Of a stretch of DNA of 64,000 nucleotides, positions 1-8,568 are shown one piece after another (position 1 is the stretch's first letter; each line of letters opens with the position of its first letter). Below the pieces are notes generated by a model. That model was not told the origin of the DNA, ran no database searches, and worked only from the letters and a program-made list of their open reading frames with translations. The stretch comes from Alphaproteobacteria bacterium 46_93_T64 (lineage in GTDB: Bacteria > Pseudomonadota > Alphaproteobacteria > Sneathiellales > Sneathiellaceae). A program made the position numbers and the translations under genes. The stretch lies in contig MAAN01000021.1 of the NCBI GenBank assembly GCA_002163135.1, forward strand, positions 1 to 64,000, read 5' to 3'.

Positions 1-432
1 GCTACAGAATATACGCTAAGATGTGCTGGAAACTAGGTTGGTTCATGAGTCTTAATTTGAAGTTAAGATCCCATAAAAATGCACGGTAAAGTAAAATTAA
101 GAAAAAAATGAGGCTATTCGGTTTCAAGAATTTGTAATTGAAATTGGCTTCATGTTTATTTTGGTAAACTGACATACTATCTAATGATTGTAGTAAGTTA
201 TTGAAAATAAACAAATAATCAAAAATATTTTGGAGAAATTTATATCTGTTTTTATTTTGTTTTAGAAAATGTAATGACGGTTACATTATGAGAATGGAAA
301 ATGTGCTTATATAATAATACGCTTATAAATAGAGCGTTATTTCTATTCCAAATCTGCAGATTTTGAAAAGATACTGTTGAAAATATCTTTTAGTAAGTAG
401 TCATTATACGCAACAATAAGTGGATAAAAATC
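1..432. other. AT-rich intergenic region with no supported gene
   Basis: This stretch is visibly richer in A and T than the rest of the window. Its only reading frame of any length is a minus-strand frame of about 70 codons with low-complexity composition and no recognisable domain, which I do not call. It contains a perfect inverted repeat, AATGTAA at 268-274 and TTACATT at 281-287, separated by six bases. An imperfect hairpin lies around 314-340. The right end is the leader of the GGDEF-like gene starting at 433. No tRNA or other structured RNA was recognised. Confidence 0.6.
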
Positions 433-1377
433 ATGACTATTTCAATCGAATTGCCAATTCGACTCTTTGTCATATCTGACAACGAAAATCGAATTGATCA
501 ATTGAAATCAAATGCAGAAAACAACTTGTTAGCTGATATTCGCGAAACAAAAATCGAATACGCTTTTGGCGAAATTACAGAATCAAATCTTCCCATTTTA
601 CTGTTACTTGAAACCTTAAAACCAACGGATATGCACTATGAATTTTTAAAAAAAATTCAACACTTCTGCATACCATCCAAAATCATGGTTGTAGGAGTTT
701 TTGAAGCCTCTTATCTGTCAGTTTATAAGAAATTTATACAAAGCGGATTTTTTGATTACGCTGTGATGCCCGTATCAGCGGAAAATATGTCAGCACGCCT
801 TTCTCTTGCAAAGAAACGGTTGCTTAGAGAAGAACAATTTAGCGAGATGGGGCGATTGGACGCTTTAACGGGGGTTCTCACTCGTCAAGGATTTCTCGAA
901 CGCGCTAGATCTCTATATGCAAGCGCAAAACGAAAACAGATTTCTACTGCAATATTAATGCTTTCGGTGGACCGCCTAAAGGGCATCAATATGCGTTTTG
1001 GTCAAACAACAGGGGATAAAGTGCTTATCGGTTTTGCTGATATTTTAAGTAAGCGAAAACGCGATACAGATCTACTTTGTCGTTATAGCGACAACAGCTT
1101 TTGCATGATGACTGTGAACATGCGTTTGTCCCATTTGGAAACGTTTTTGGATGATATTGTCTTGGCATGTTTGTCGCCTAAATATAACGCGGGACTGATA
1201 ACGTTGCATGTGAATGCGAGTATTGGTCTTACTACAAATCTTGGTAGAAGCTTTGATGATATGCTGAATAAGGCTGGGAACGCTTTACGACAGTCCAAAG
1301 AACGTGGTCCGAACGAGGTTACGATTGATACAGACAATATATCAGAATCAGTCCTTGTTCGCTCTTCAATTCCTTAA
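433..1377 (+). CDS. Degenerate GGDEF-domain protein with REC-like N-terminus, probable c-di-GMP-binding effector
   Basis: The 314-residue protein has an N-terminal half (about 10-130) resembling a receiver fold and a C-terminal GGDEF domain (about 141-300). The signature loop is SDNSF at 219-223 instead of GG[DE]EF. The first Asp of the usual DxD metal motif is Ser178, so diguanylate cyclase activity is very unlikely. The inhibitory site RxxD is intact: R210 and D213 lie exactly five residues before the signature. In the family, an inactive GGDEF with an intact I-site (Caulobacter PopA) binds c-di-GMP as a receptor; that role is inferred here. The tail resembles that of the active cyclase at 3486. 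The stop overlaps the end of the convergent rluA-like gene by four bases. Confidence 0.8.
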   Translation: MTISIELPIRLFVISDNENRIDQLKSNAENNLLADIRETKIEYAFGEITESNLPILLLLETLKPTDMHYEFLKKIQHFCIPSKIMVVGVFEASYLSVYKKFIQSGFFDYAVMPVSAENMSARLSLAKKRLLREEQFSEMGRLDALTGVLTRQGFLERARSLYASAKRKQISTAILMLSVDRLKGINMRFGQTTGDKVLIGFADILSKRKRDTDLLCRYSDNSFCMMTVNMRLSHLETFLDDIVLACLSPKYNAGLITLHVNASIGLTTNLGRSFDDMLNKAGNALRQSKERGPNEVTIDTDNISESVLVRSSIP

Positions 1378-2024
1378 AATGGGACGTCGGATTTAAAACT
1401 TATTCTATCCCCAGATCGAGGGTGTGGAAACGCCAAGGTCGATGCGTGCAATAGTAACCGAGGCGCCATTTCTAGGGCTTCTATTGTCGCATAAAGTGGA
1501 TCCCCGAGAATTGGATGACCGATTTCAGCCAAATGCACGCGCAGTTGATGAGAACGGCCGGTTATGGGTGTAAGTGATAGGAGAGCTCTATCGTTTTGTT
1601 TCGAAATAATTTCCCAGTTGGTGATAGAAGGTTTTCCCAGTTCGAAATCCACCTTTTGACGTGGCCGGTTTGGCCAATCTGTAATGAGGGGTAAGTCGAT
1701 ACAACCACTTTCCATTTCTGGGCAGCCTGATACCCAGGCAAGATAGTTTTTATGAACTTCTCTTTCTTGAAAAGAGCGCCCAAGATTGCTTTGTGCTTTT
1801 TTATTCAGCGCAATAACAACAATGCCAGATGTTTGCATGTCCAAGCGATGAACAATTGTTGCCGTTGGAAATTGAGTTTGCACCCGATGTATAAGGCAAT
1901 CTTGTTTATCTTCCCCGCGACCAGGTACTGTTAGAAGACCAGATTGCTTGTTTGCAACAATCAAATCATCATCTATGTAAAGGATATCCAGATAGGGATC
2001 CATGGGCGGATTATATGGCTTCAT
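1374..2024 (-). CDS. RluA-family pseudouridine synthase
   Basis: This RNA modification enzyme converts uridine to pseudouridine in tRNA and/or 23S rRNA. The RluA-family motif HRLDMQTSG, which carries the catalytic Asp, lies near residue 60, followed by the typical YLAWVSG strand and the GRSHQLRVH motif. At about 216 residues it is the short form without an S4 domain, as in RluA (tRNA U32 / 23S U746), so that specificity is likely but unproven. A TTG codon lies three codons upstream at 2033, but the ATG at 2024 is the more usual choice. The gene is convergent with the GGDEF-like gene, sharing four bases. Confidence 0.88.
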   Translation of the reverse strand: MKPYNPPMDPYLDILYIDDDLIVANKQSGLLTVPGRGEDKQDCLIHRVQTQFPTATIVHRLDMQTSGIVVIALNKKAQSNLGRSFQEREVHKNYLAWVSGCPEMESGCIDLPLITDWPNRPRQKVDFELGKPSITNWEIISKQNDRALLSLTPITGRSHQLRVHLAEIGHPILGDPLYATIEALEMAPRLLLHASTLAFPHPRSGDRISFKSDVPF

Positions 2025-2059
2025 GATACTCAATTTTGCATACTAAAGCACTTCTTATA

Positions 2060-2105
2060 ACGGCCCCCGCGCCATACTGCAAAATGAGAATGTCACGGGG
2101 GCCGT
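2060..2105 (-). terminator. Strong hairpin downstream of the acyl-CoA dehydrogenase gene
   Basis: A perfect 10-bp inverted repeat (ACGGCCCCCG at 2060-2069, CGGGGGCCGT at 2096-2105) with a 26-base loop begins about 14 bases after the acyl-CoA dehydrogenase stop codon on the minus strand. The following minus-strand bases are only TTATAA, a poor U-tract, so termination is likely but not certain. Confidence 0.5.
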
Positions 2106-2118
2106 AGAGAAATAGATC

Positions 2119-3264
2119 TTATCTTTTAGCAAACAATTCCTTGGAGATGATTTGCTTCATAATTTCCGAGGTGCCGCCAGCAATTCGAGTCATGCGGTTA
2201 TCCGCCCAAGCGCGTGCAATGGGATACTCCCACATATAGCCATAACCACCATGGAGTTGAACACATTCATCTAGGATTTCACAAAGAATTTCCGTTGACT
2301 GCAGTTTTGCAATTGCAGCTGTCGTGGCATCTAGTTTGCCTACCATGTGATCCTCTAAGCATCGGTCAACAAAAGCACGCAGCATAACTGCTTTGGCTTT
2401 AACCTCCGCCAGCTTGAAGCGTGTATTTTGAAAATCAGAAATGGCTCGGCCAAAGGCTTTTCGCTCGCTTGTGTAATCCACGGTCCATTCGAGGGCTGCT
2501 TCAACGATCGCAGCGGAGCGTACAGCAATAATCAGGCGTTCTTGAGCCAATTGTTCCATCAAGTGATATAGGCCCCGGTTTTCTTCACCAAGGATGTTGG
2601 CTTTAGGAACACGGACATCACTAAAAAACAGCTCGGAAGTATCCTGAGCCTTATATCCTACTTTTTCAAGATTACGGCCGCGCTCGAAACCTTCGCGATC
2701 TCCCTCGACAAGGATGAGGCTGATACCTTTACCGCCCGCTTTTGGATCCGTTTTACACGCGACAACAACTAGATCCGCTAACTGGCCATTGCTGATAAAC
2801 ACTTTTTGACCGTTAATAACGTAATCATCACCATCTGCAATGGCTGTCGTCTTTATTCCTTGAAGATCAGAGCCCGCGCTTGGTTCCGTCATGGCAACGG
2901 CGACGATAACTTCGCCTGTTACCATTTTTGGAAGCCATTTTTTCTTCTGTTCTTCACTTCCGTAATTGATGATGTACGGTGCTACGATCTCTGAGTGAAG
3001 GTGAAAGGAGGGGCCTGAAGCGCCAACGCGACCAATTTCTTCACAAAAAATGGAACTGTATAAAAAGTCTGCACCTGGTCCGCCGTATTCTTCAGGGACG
3101 GAGGCGCATAAAAACCCCGCTTCACCAGCTTCACGCCAGAGTGAGCGTGGTACGTAGCCCTGCTTTTCCCACTCGCCGTGAAAAGGGGCGACCCTTTCTT
3201 CTGCAAACCTTCGGGAGGCTTCTCTGTAAATGCGGTGTTCTTCAGTGAAAAGTGTGCGTTCCAT
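2119..3264 (-). CDS. Acyl-CoA dehydrogenase, long-chain/isovaleryl-like base position
   Basis: This FAD enzyme oxidises an acyl-CoA to the 2-enoyl-CoA and passes electrons to ETF. The 381-residue length is typical. Visible family signatures are AMTEPSAGSDL near 125-134, the region around ISNGQLAD, the ERKAFGRAI segment near 267-275 and QLHGGYGYM. The usual short/medium-chain base in YEGT is replaced by AGGT, while Glu255 in the helix containing AAIVEAAL lies where isovaleryl- and long-chain-type enzymes place their base. A branched or longer acyl substrate is therefore more likely than butyryl-CoA. It appears monocistronic, with a hairpin after its stop. Confidence 0.9.
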   Translation of the reverse strand: MERTLFTEEHRIYREASRRFAEERVAPFHGEWEKQGYVPRSLWREAGEAGFLCASVPEEYGGPGADFLYSSIFCEEIGRVGASGPSFHLHSEIVAPYIINYGSEEQKKKWLPKMVTGEVIVAVAMTEPSAGSDLQGIKTTAIADGDDYVINGQKVFISNGQLADLVVVACKTDPKAGGKGISLILVEGDREGFERGRNLEKVGYKAQDTSELFFSDVRVPKANILGEENRGLYHLMEQLAQERLIIAVRSAAIVEAALEWTVDYTSERKAFGRAISDFQNTRFKLAEVKAKAVMLRAFVDRCLEDHMVGKLDATTAAIAKLQSTEILCEILDECVQLHGGYGYMWEYPIARAWADNRMTRIAGGTSEIMKQIISKELFAKR

Positions 3265-3333
3265 ATTGATTTCCCAACGTTTTTATTTTTGTTTCGGGTA
3301 TTTGAATAGCTCTGATTGTTGTTGAAAAGAAGT

Positions 3334-3357
3334 AATAGAGCAATAGAGCAATAGATA
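3334..3357. repeat. Short 8-bp tandem repeat (AATAGAGC)
   Basis: Two exact copies and one partial copy of AATAGAGC lie at 3334-3341, 3342-3349 and 3350-3357, in the 221-bp AT-rich gap between the divergent acyl-CoA dehydrogenase and PleD-like genes. It may be a slippage-prone tract or a regulator site; nothing more can be said. Confidence 0.5.
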
Positions 3358-3485
3358 AAATCATTGTTTGAGGGATTAATATCAAAATCAATCACATATT
3401 AATTAGAAACATAATACTATGTTAATATAGTGTGAGGTATTTATAACCACTGAAATATTGCTTATATGTAAAAGGTACATAATAA

Positions 3486-4784
3486 ATGGCATTATTTGCA
3501 ACTGATGATGTCTCGAAAAACGATCCCGATGAAATTGGTCGGATTTTGATCGTAGAGTCCTCGCCGCTATATACTTCCCTCACAAAAAGTGCCGTGAAAA
3601 AAGTGTTTTCTGGCCCCGTTGATACAGCCAGCAATTTTGATGACGTAAAAAGGTTTATTGCTGAAAACAGGCATGACTATTTTCTGGCATTGTTAAACCT
3701 ATCTCTTCCCGGTGCAGCATTTGGGGAGGCCGTTGCCTACATACGGTCATTGGACATTCCAGCTGTCGTCTTTACAAGCAGCATTGAGAAAGACATCGTT
3801 GACCGCATATGCTCATACGGAGTGATTGACTATATAATAAAAGAAAATGTCGCTAACTTGGAATTGATCAGCCGAACAGTTCGTCGTCTCGATCGAAATC
3901 GCCGCACGAATGTTTTGGTTGTCGATGACAGCGCAACTGGGCGTATGCAGATGAGAATTCTGCTGGAAAAACGCCTATTTAACGTTAGCGAAGCAAAAAA
4001 CGGTACAGAGGCGCTTGAAATAATTAGTCAAACAGATGAATTCCAACTTCTGATTACTGATTATGAAATGCCATTAATGAACGGGTTTGATCTAACCAAA
4101 GAGTTGAGAAGTGAGAAAAATTCGCGAGAGCTTGCCATTGTTGGAATGTCAGCCAGTAATGATATCAGACTTGCGGCAAATTTTATTCGGTATGGTGCCG
4201 ATGATTTTGTCACAAAACCGATTAATACTGAAGAATTTGCAACCCGGATTTCCATGTGCATGGATAAAAAGGACCTGTTGAATGAATTAATGTTTCGTGC
4301 CACGACGGATTACTTAACGAAGTTGTGGAATAGGGGGTACTTTATGGGGACAGCAAAGACACTCTATTCCAGCGCATATAGGAACCAAATTGAAATTACT
4401 ATTGCGATGATTGACTTGGATTTCTTCAAGAATATTAATGATACCTATGGGCATGAAGCAGGTGATGAGGTGCTCCGCGATGTTGCTGCCGCACTTAAAA
4501 ATAGAGTGAGGCAATCAGATGTTTTGGCAAGAATAGGCGGAGAAGAATTTTGCTTATTAGCTGTTAATGTAGACCCAAGATACAGGGATGCCTTTTTTTC
4601 CGATATTCTAGAAACAATTTCATCCATCAAATTTAATTTTGCCGGTGAAGATATATCGGTCAGTGCCAGCATGGGGGTTACGAACGAACTTGGCGTATCA
4701 CTTGATGATATGTTGAAAAGGGCGGATGGGGCGCTTTACGAGGCCAAGAAACGTGGGCGCCATCAATTCATATATGCAGAGTAA
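3486..4784 (+). CDS. PleD-like diguanylate cyclase response regulator (REC-REC-GGDEF)
   Basis: This 432-residue protein should make c-di-GMP from two GTP under phosphorelay control. Residues about 18-135 form a first receiver domain in which the phosphoacceptor position is Asn71 (ALLNLSLPG), so it is probably a pseudo-receiver used for dimerisation. Residues about 141-262 are a complete second receiver with the D147/D148 acid pocket, D192 phosphoacceptor and K244. The GGDEF domain (about 275-430) has metal ligand D310, GGEEF at 351-355 and an intact I-site (R342, D345). The architecture matches Caulobacter PleD, a cell-cycle and polarity regulator. No histidine kinase is adjacent. The start follows an AAGG-type ribosome site. 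Confidence 0.92.
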   Translation: MALFATDDVSKNDPDEIGRILIVESSPLYTSLTKSAVKKVFSGPVDTASNFDDVKRFIAENRHDYFLALLNLSLPGAAFGEAVAYIRSLDIPAVVFTSSIEKDIVDRICSYGVIDYIIKENVANLELISRTVRRLDRNRRTNVLVVDDSATGRMQMRILLEKRLFNVSEAKNGTEALEIISQTDEFQLLITDYEMPLMNGFDLTKELRSEKNSRELAIVGMSASNDIRLAANFIRYGADDFVTKPINTEEFATRISMCMDKKDLLNELMFRATTDYLTKLWNRGYFMGTAKTLYSSAYRNQIEITIAMIDLDFFKNINDTYGHEAGDEVLRDVAAALKNRVRQSDVLARIGGEEFCLLAVNVDPRYRDAFFSDILETISSIKFNFAGEDISVSASMGVTNELGVSLDDMLKRADGALYEAKKRGRHQFIYAE

Positions 4785-4787
4785 AGA

Positions 4788-4816
4788 CAGCCGAAAATTA
4801 ACCCGGCTGCATTTTT
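4788..4816 (+). terminator. Rho-independent terminator after the PleD-like gene
   Basis: A six-base stem CAGCCG (4788-4793) / CGGCTG (4804-4809) is followed by CATTTTT. It starts three bases after the PleD-like stop codon and lies between that gene and the convergent sufA, so it may also end the suf operon transcript. Confidence 0.7.
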
Positions 4817-4825
4817 CAATTCGAA

Positions 4826-5164
4826 TTAGACATGAAAGGATGATCCGCAACCACAGCGGCCTTTTTCGTTGGGATTTTCAAAGGTAAAACGGGACTCCAG
4901 TCCTTGCTCTTCCCAATCCATTTCAGTTCCGTTGACATATTTAATGGCATCGTTGTCAATTAACAATCTGACATCCCCAGAGTTAACAATTGCGTCATCT
5001 TCTTTTGCTTCGCGCGCATAATCCATTGTGTAACTGAGGCCATTACAACCCGTATTCGTGATCCCGATGCGTAAGCCGAGAATTTTTTCCTCAGTTTTCG
5101 CAAGAACGACCTTTAACTGAGCTTCAGCTTTGTCAGTCAATGTCATTATTTGTATATCATTCAT
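4826..5164 (-). CDS. sufA: SufA/IscA-type Fe-S cluster assembly protein
   Basis: This A-type carrier receives Fe-S clusters from the SufBCD scaffold and hands them to target proteins. With the start at 5164 it has 112 residues and the three diagnostic cysteines C40, C104 and C106 (GCG motif close to the C-terminus). The frame is open to 5278, but the 38 extra residues would overlap sufT. The ATG at 5164 follows an AAGGA ribosome site and matches the usual family length. It is the last gene of the suf operon, 13 bases after sufT. Confidence 0.92.
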   Translation of the reverse strand: MNDIQIMTLTDKAEAQLKVVLAKTEEKILGLRIGITNTGCNGLSYTMDYAREAKEDDAIVNSGDVRLLIDNDAIKYVNGTEMDWEEQGLESRFTFENPNEKGRCGCGSSFHV

Positions 5165-5177
5165 AACATCTATTCCT

Positions 5178-5543
5178 TCAAAACATACCAAGATCAAGTT
5201 TAGCGGCTTCCGACATATTATCCTGGGTCCAAGGTGGATCCCAAAGAATTTCCACTTCAACCATTGGAACCCCAGCAACTTTTATAATGGCATCCCTTAT
5301 CCACTTGGGGATCTCACCAGCGACGGGGCAACCGGGGGCCGTTAAAGTCATGCCAATATACGTATGACCGTTTTCTTCAATATCAATGACATAGATTAAG
5401 CCCAAATCGTAAATACTGATAGGAAGTTCTGGATCGAATACAGTCCGAAGGGCGTCAATAACATCACCTTCAAGTTCTGACTTGCAGGTTCCTTCAACAT
5501 ATGGGCCCGTTGCTACGGGTCTTTCAATCTCACTTATAGACAT
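5178..5543 (-). CDS. sufT: SufT-like DUF59/MIP18-family Fe-S maturation factor
   Basis: This 121-residue protein has one DUF59 (MIP18) domain occupying about residues 25-120. It shows the DPELPISIYDLGLIY strand and the MTLTAPGCPVAG loop with the conserved Cys. SufT proteins are auxiliary factors that help mature Fe-S proteins. The C-terminal DPPWTQDNMSEAAK segment is typical of the suf-operon subgroup. It lies between sufU and sufA with short gaps, consistent with one transcript. Confidence 0.9.
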   Translation of the reverse strand: MSISEIERPVATGPYVEGTCKSELEGDVIDALRTVFDPELPISIYDLGLIYVIDIEENGHTYIGMTLTAPGCPVAGEIPKWIRDAIIKVAGVPMVEVEILWDPPWTQDNMSEAAKLDLGMF

Positions 5544-5552
5544 AACGTGTCA

Positions 5553-6008
5553 TTACTCCGTAGAAATCTCTGTCTCGCCGATTAAGGCTGTATGCATCGC
5601 ATGCCACGGCAATGTTGCGCATTTAACCCGCATGGGAAACTGTTTAACACCTGCTAAAACCATTAGTCTTTCAGTATCTTCTCCGGCATCAATTTCTTCA
5701 CACTCACCAGTCGCGAGTTTTCGAAAATTCTCAAATAACGTATTAGCGTCATTCATCTTTTTGCCTTTGATCACATCGGTCATCATAGATGCAGATGCCG
5801 TTGAAATAGCACACCCTTTTCCGTCAAAGGTGATGTTTGATACACATTCATGTTCATCAAGCTCCAGATAAACATTAATCGTATCGCCACATAATGGGTT
5901 GTAGCCGTGACCTTGGTGAGAGCAGGGGGTAATCTTCCCGAAGTTCCGAGGGTGCTTGGAATGATCGAGAATAACTTCCTGATAGAGCTCTTTAAGGTCG
6001 TCCAGCAT
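5553..6008 (-). CDS. sufU: SufU-type sulfur acceptor / scaffold
   Basis: This 151-residue IscU-fold protein accepts sulfur from the SufS desulfurase. C40, D42, C66 and C130 are the conserved metal/sulfur ligands. The stretch around 103-124, between the second and third Cys, is the SufU-specific insertion that separates it from IscU. The start codon shares one base with the sufS stop (TAATG), implying translational coupling. No sufE is in this cluster, so SufU probably serves as the SufS partner. Confidence 0.92.
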   Translation of the reverse strand: MLDDLKELYQEVILDHSKHPRNFGKITPCSHQGHGYNPLCGDTINVYLELDEHECVSNITFDGKGCAISTASASMMTDVIKGKKMNDANTLFENFRKLATGECEEIDAGEDTERLMVLAGVKQFPMRVKCATLPWHAMHTALIGETEISTE

Positions 6009-7240
6009 TAGCGGAAAAACTCCTGTACCATCTTGATAGAGGCAACCAGTGCATCGACATCATCACGATTGTTGTACAAGGCGAATGAAGCCCGAACAGT
6101 AGATGGAACATCATAGAAGTCCATGAGCGGCTGTGCACAATGATGGCCTACACGTACGGCGACACCCGCCTGATCAATGATTGTGCCTATATCATGCGGA
6201 TGAATTCCATTCATCGAGAAGGAGACGATGGCGGCTTTATGTTTTGCCTGACCAATGATCTTCACGTTGTTGAGGGCGCTTATCTGTGTGGTCGCATAAG
6301 AAAGCAAAGCTTGCTCGTGCGCAGCAATATTTTCAAAACCAATACCATTTATATAGTCAATCGCCGCCCCCAAACCAATGGCCTGTACGATAGGCGGGGT
6401 GCCAGCTTCAAATTTGCTATGACCGGTGGCGAACGTGGTTTTCTCAAAAGTTACACGGTTAATCATATCACCGCCGCCCTGATACGGCGGCATTTTTTCC
6501 AGTAATTCGTTTTTGGCATATAAAACGCCAATACCTGTGGGACCAAATACCTTGTGTCCGGTAAAGACGTAGAAATCAGCGTCTAGCGCCCTCACGTCTA
6601 CCTTCATGTGTGGCATGGCTTGGGATCCATCGATAAGCACCGGCACGCCTTTGGCGTGGGCCAAATCGATAATTTCTTTAACTGGAACTACAGTACCTAT
6701 GGCGTTTGAAACATGAGTAACCGCGACGATTTTTGTCTTTTCTGACAACATGCTAGTAAATTGATCCATCAACAACTCACCATCGTTGTTGATTGGAACC
6801 GCTTTTACAGTCGCGCCGGTACGTTCTGCGATCAATTGCCATGGAACGATGTTGGAATGATGTTCTAGGTAAGACAAAAGAATTTCATCGCCTGGCTTGA
6901 GTGACATCAAACCAAAAGAATGTGCCACTAGATTAATGGCTTCTGTTGTTCCCTTAGTGAAAATGATCTCATCAACGCTTTCTGCGTTCATATGAGCGCG
7001 AATAGTCTCACGTGCACCTTCATAAAGTTCAGTCGATTTCTGACTTAAATAATGTACGCCACGATGAACGTTCGCATAGGTATGGGTATACGCATCACGC
7101 ACGGCATCCAAAACCACAGTTGGTTTTTGTGCAGACGCGCCGCTGTCTAAAAAGGTCAGCCGTTTGCCGTGAATTTTCTCTTCGAAAATCGGAAAATCTT
7201 TTCGAATTTTTTCAACATCGAATGAGGTCATTTCATTCAT
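6008..7240 (-). CDS. sufS: Cysteine desulfurase SufS
   Basis: This PLP enzyme converts L-cysteine to alanine and enzyme-bound persulfide and supplies sulfur for Fe-S clusters. The 410-residue protein has the PLP lysine K230 in the motif TGHKVFGPTGIG and the persulfide cysteine C368 in RVGHHCAQP on a short loop, which marks it as the group II SufS type rather than IscS. The His129 region (YLEHHSNIVPW) stacks on PLP in the family. It is flanked by sufD and sufU in one transcriptional direction. Confidence 0.95.
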   Translation of the reverse strand: MNEMTSFDVEKIRKDFPIFEEKIHGKRLTFLDSGASAQKPTVVLDAVRDAYTHTYANVHRGVHYLSQKSTELYEGARETIRAHMNAESVDEIIFTKGTTEAINLVAHSFGLMSLKPGDEILLSYLEHHSNIVPWQLIAERTGATVKAVPINNDGELLMDQFTSMLSEKTKIVAVTHVSNAIGTVVPVKEIIDLAHAKGVPVLIDGSQAMPHMKVDVRALDADFYVFTGHKVFGPTGIGVLYAKNELLEKMPPYQGGGDMINRVTFEKTTFATGHSKFEAGTPPIVQAIGLGAAIDYINGIGFENIAAHEQALLSYATTQISALNNVKIIGQAKHKAAIVSFSMNGIHPHDIGTIIDQAGVAVRVGHHCAQPLMDFYDVPSTVRASFALYNNRDDVDALVASIKMVQEFFR

Positions 7241-7249
7241 AGGATTTCC

Positions 7250-8524
7250 TTAGCTTTGTTTCAGCCAATGGGCTGACCGAGTGCTGAAATATTCGCGAAC
7301 CTTTTCGTTGTCGATGCTCAAAAGAACATCCCCAAGGAACGCTTCAATTAGTATTTTACGAGCTTCCAGCTCTGGAATGCCGCGTGCTTGCAGGTAAAAC
7401 AGAGCGTCATCATCAAGTTCACCTGACGTGGCGCCATGGCTGCATTTTACATCATCTGCGTAAATTTCTAGTTCTGGCTTACAATCAACGGCAGCGTAAT
7501 CAGATAGCAAAAGAGCTTTACTTAATTGATCTCCGGCAACTTGTTGGGCATCCGGCGCGATATGGATCTTGCCCTGAAACACACCATGGGCTTTGTCATC
7601 CAAAACGCCTTTGTAAGTTTGGTTGCTGATATTCTTCGGGACTTTATGCTCGGTCAACGTTGTCGTATCGCAATGCTGATCACCACGCATTAAATAGGCA
7701 CCATCCAGATGGCTTTCCGCGTCACTTCCAAGAATTACTGTTTTGAGCTCGTTCCGTGAGATTTTGCCGCCAACAGAAAAGGAGAAGTTCTTGTAAATTC
7801 CCTGCTTCTGTACTTCAACATCCGTAAGAGCCAAATGATAAGCTGAAACACTTTCGTTTTGCAGCTTATAGTGATCTAGGCGAGCACCTTCCCCAATTGA
7901 TATATGACTAACGGGGTTGGAGAAGTACGATCCATCTCCTTCATGTAGCTCAATCAAGGTGAGAGCAGCTCCGGTATCAAGCGTAATACGATTACGGAGA
8001 TGCGCACCGTTTTTGATAGCACCAGAATTCTTAAACTTAATTCCTACAATGCCATCAATTTTGGTTTTTTCACCGACATGGATGCAAAAGCCATCCTGCA
8101 TGAATGCAGTATTAAGGGCTATAAGTGAGCGTTCTTCCTCGCTATTGAGGGAAAACACAGCGCCATTTTCAAGTGCATCGACAAAACTTGAAATGCTTAA
8201 GCCATTGGGTAAACCGTCAAGTTTGCTCTGCTCTTCAGAAAACAAACCATCAATAAAAACGATCTCATAGTCAGTTTCAAAGAGACTTGGAGTAAGCGCA
8301 GATACGCCGGCGCCATCTTCATTTGCGACGTCTTTTGTCATGCTCGACAAATTAGTGAAACGCCACTCTTCGACACGTTTGTTCGGAAAATCCTGCACAG
8401 CGAATTTTTCGAGTCCAGCTTTTCGTAGCTCAGAAATGCTTCTGCTGCTTTGGCCCGGGAGGGTTTCAAGAGCCGTTTCAAAGCGATCAATATAATTTTG
8501 CGCGAGCGCAGAAAGAGATTTCAT
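7250..8524 (-). CDS. sufD: SufD, Fe-S scaffold complex subunit
   Basis: SufD pairs with SufB and the SufC ATPase in the SufBC2D scaffold that assembles Fe-S clusters. The protein has about 424 residues, with a variable helical N-terminus and a right-handed beta-helix core. The C-terminus has the family signature CSHGATSGELDDDALFYLQARG followed by the ARKILIEAF helix. Three consecutive ATG codons occur at 8530, 8527 and 8524. The third has the best spacing (seven bases) from the AAGGA ribosome site, so I start there. Confidence 0.93.
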   Translation of the reverse strand: MKSLSALAQNYIDRFETALETLPGQSSRSISELRKAGLEKFAVQDFPNKRVEEWRFTNLSSMTKDVANEDGAGVSALTPSLFETDYEIVFIDGLFSEEQSKLDGLPNGLSISSFVDALENGAVFSLNSEEERSLIALNTAFMQDGFCIHVGEKTKIDGIVGIKFKNSGAIKNGAHLRNRITLDTGAALTLIELHEGDGSYFSNPVSHISIGEGARLDHYKLQNESVSAYHLALTDVEVQKQGIYKNFSFSVGGKISRNELKTVILGSDAESHLDGAYLMRGDQHCDTTTLTEHKVPKNISNQTYKGVLDDKAHGVFQGKIHIAPDAQQVAGDQLSKALLLSDYAAVDCKPELEIYADDVKCSHGATSGELDDDALFYLQARGIPELEARKILIEAFLGDVLLSIDNEKVREYFSTRSAHWLKQS

Positions 8525-8568
8525 CATCATATCCTTAGAGAATTCAAGAAGTGCAGAATTGTGCGCCG

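Noticed and set aside
2-214. Minus-strand open frame of about 70 codons
   Set aside because: AT-rich, low-complexity composition, no recognisable motif and no clear ribosome site.
314-340. Possible terminator hairpin AATACGCT / AGCGTTATT
   Set aside because: Stem needs a bulge and no gene precedes it on the plus strand within the window.
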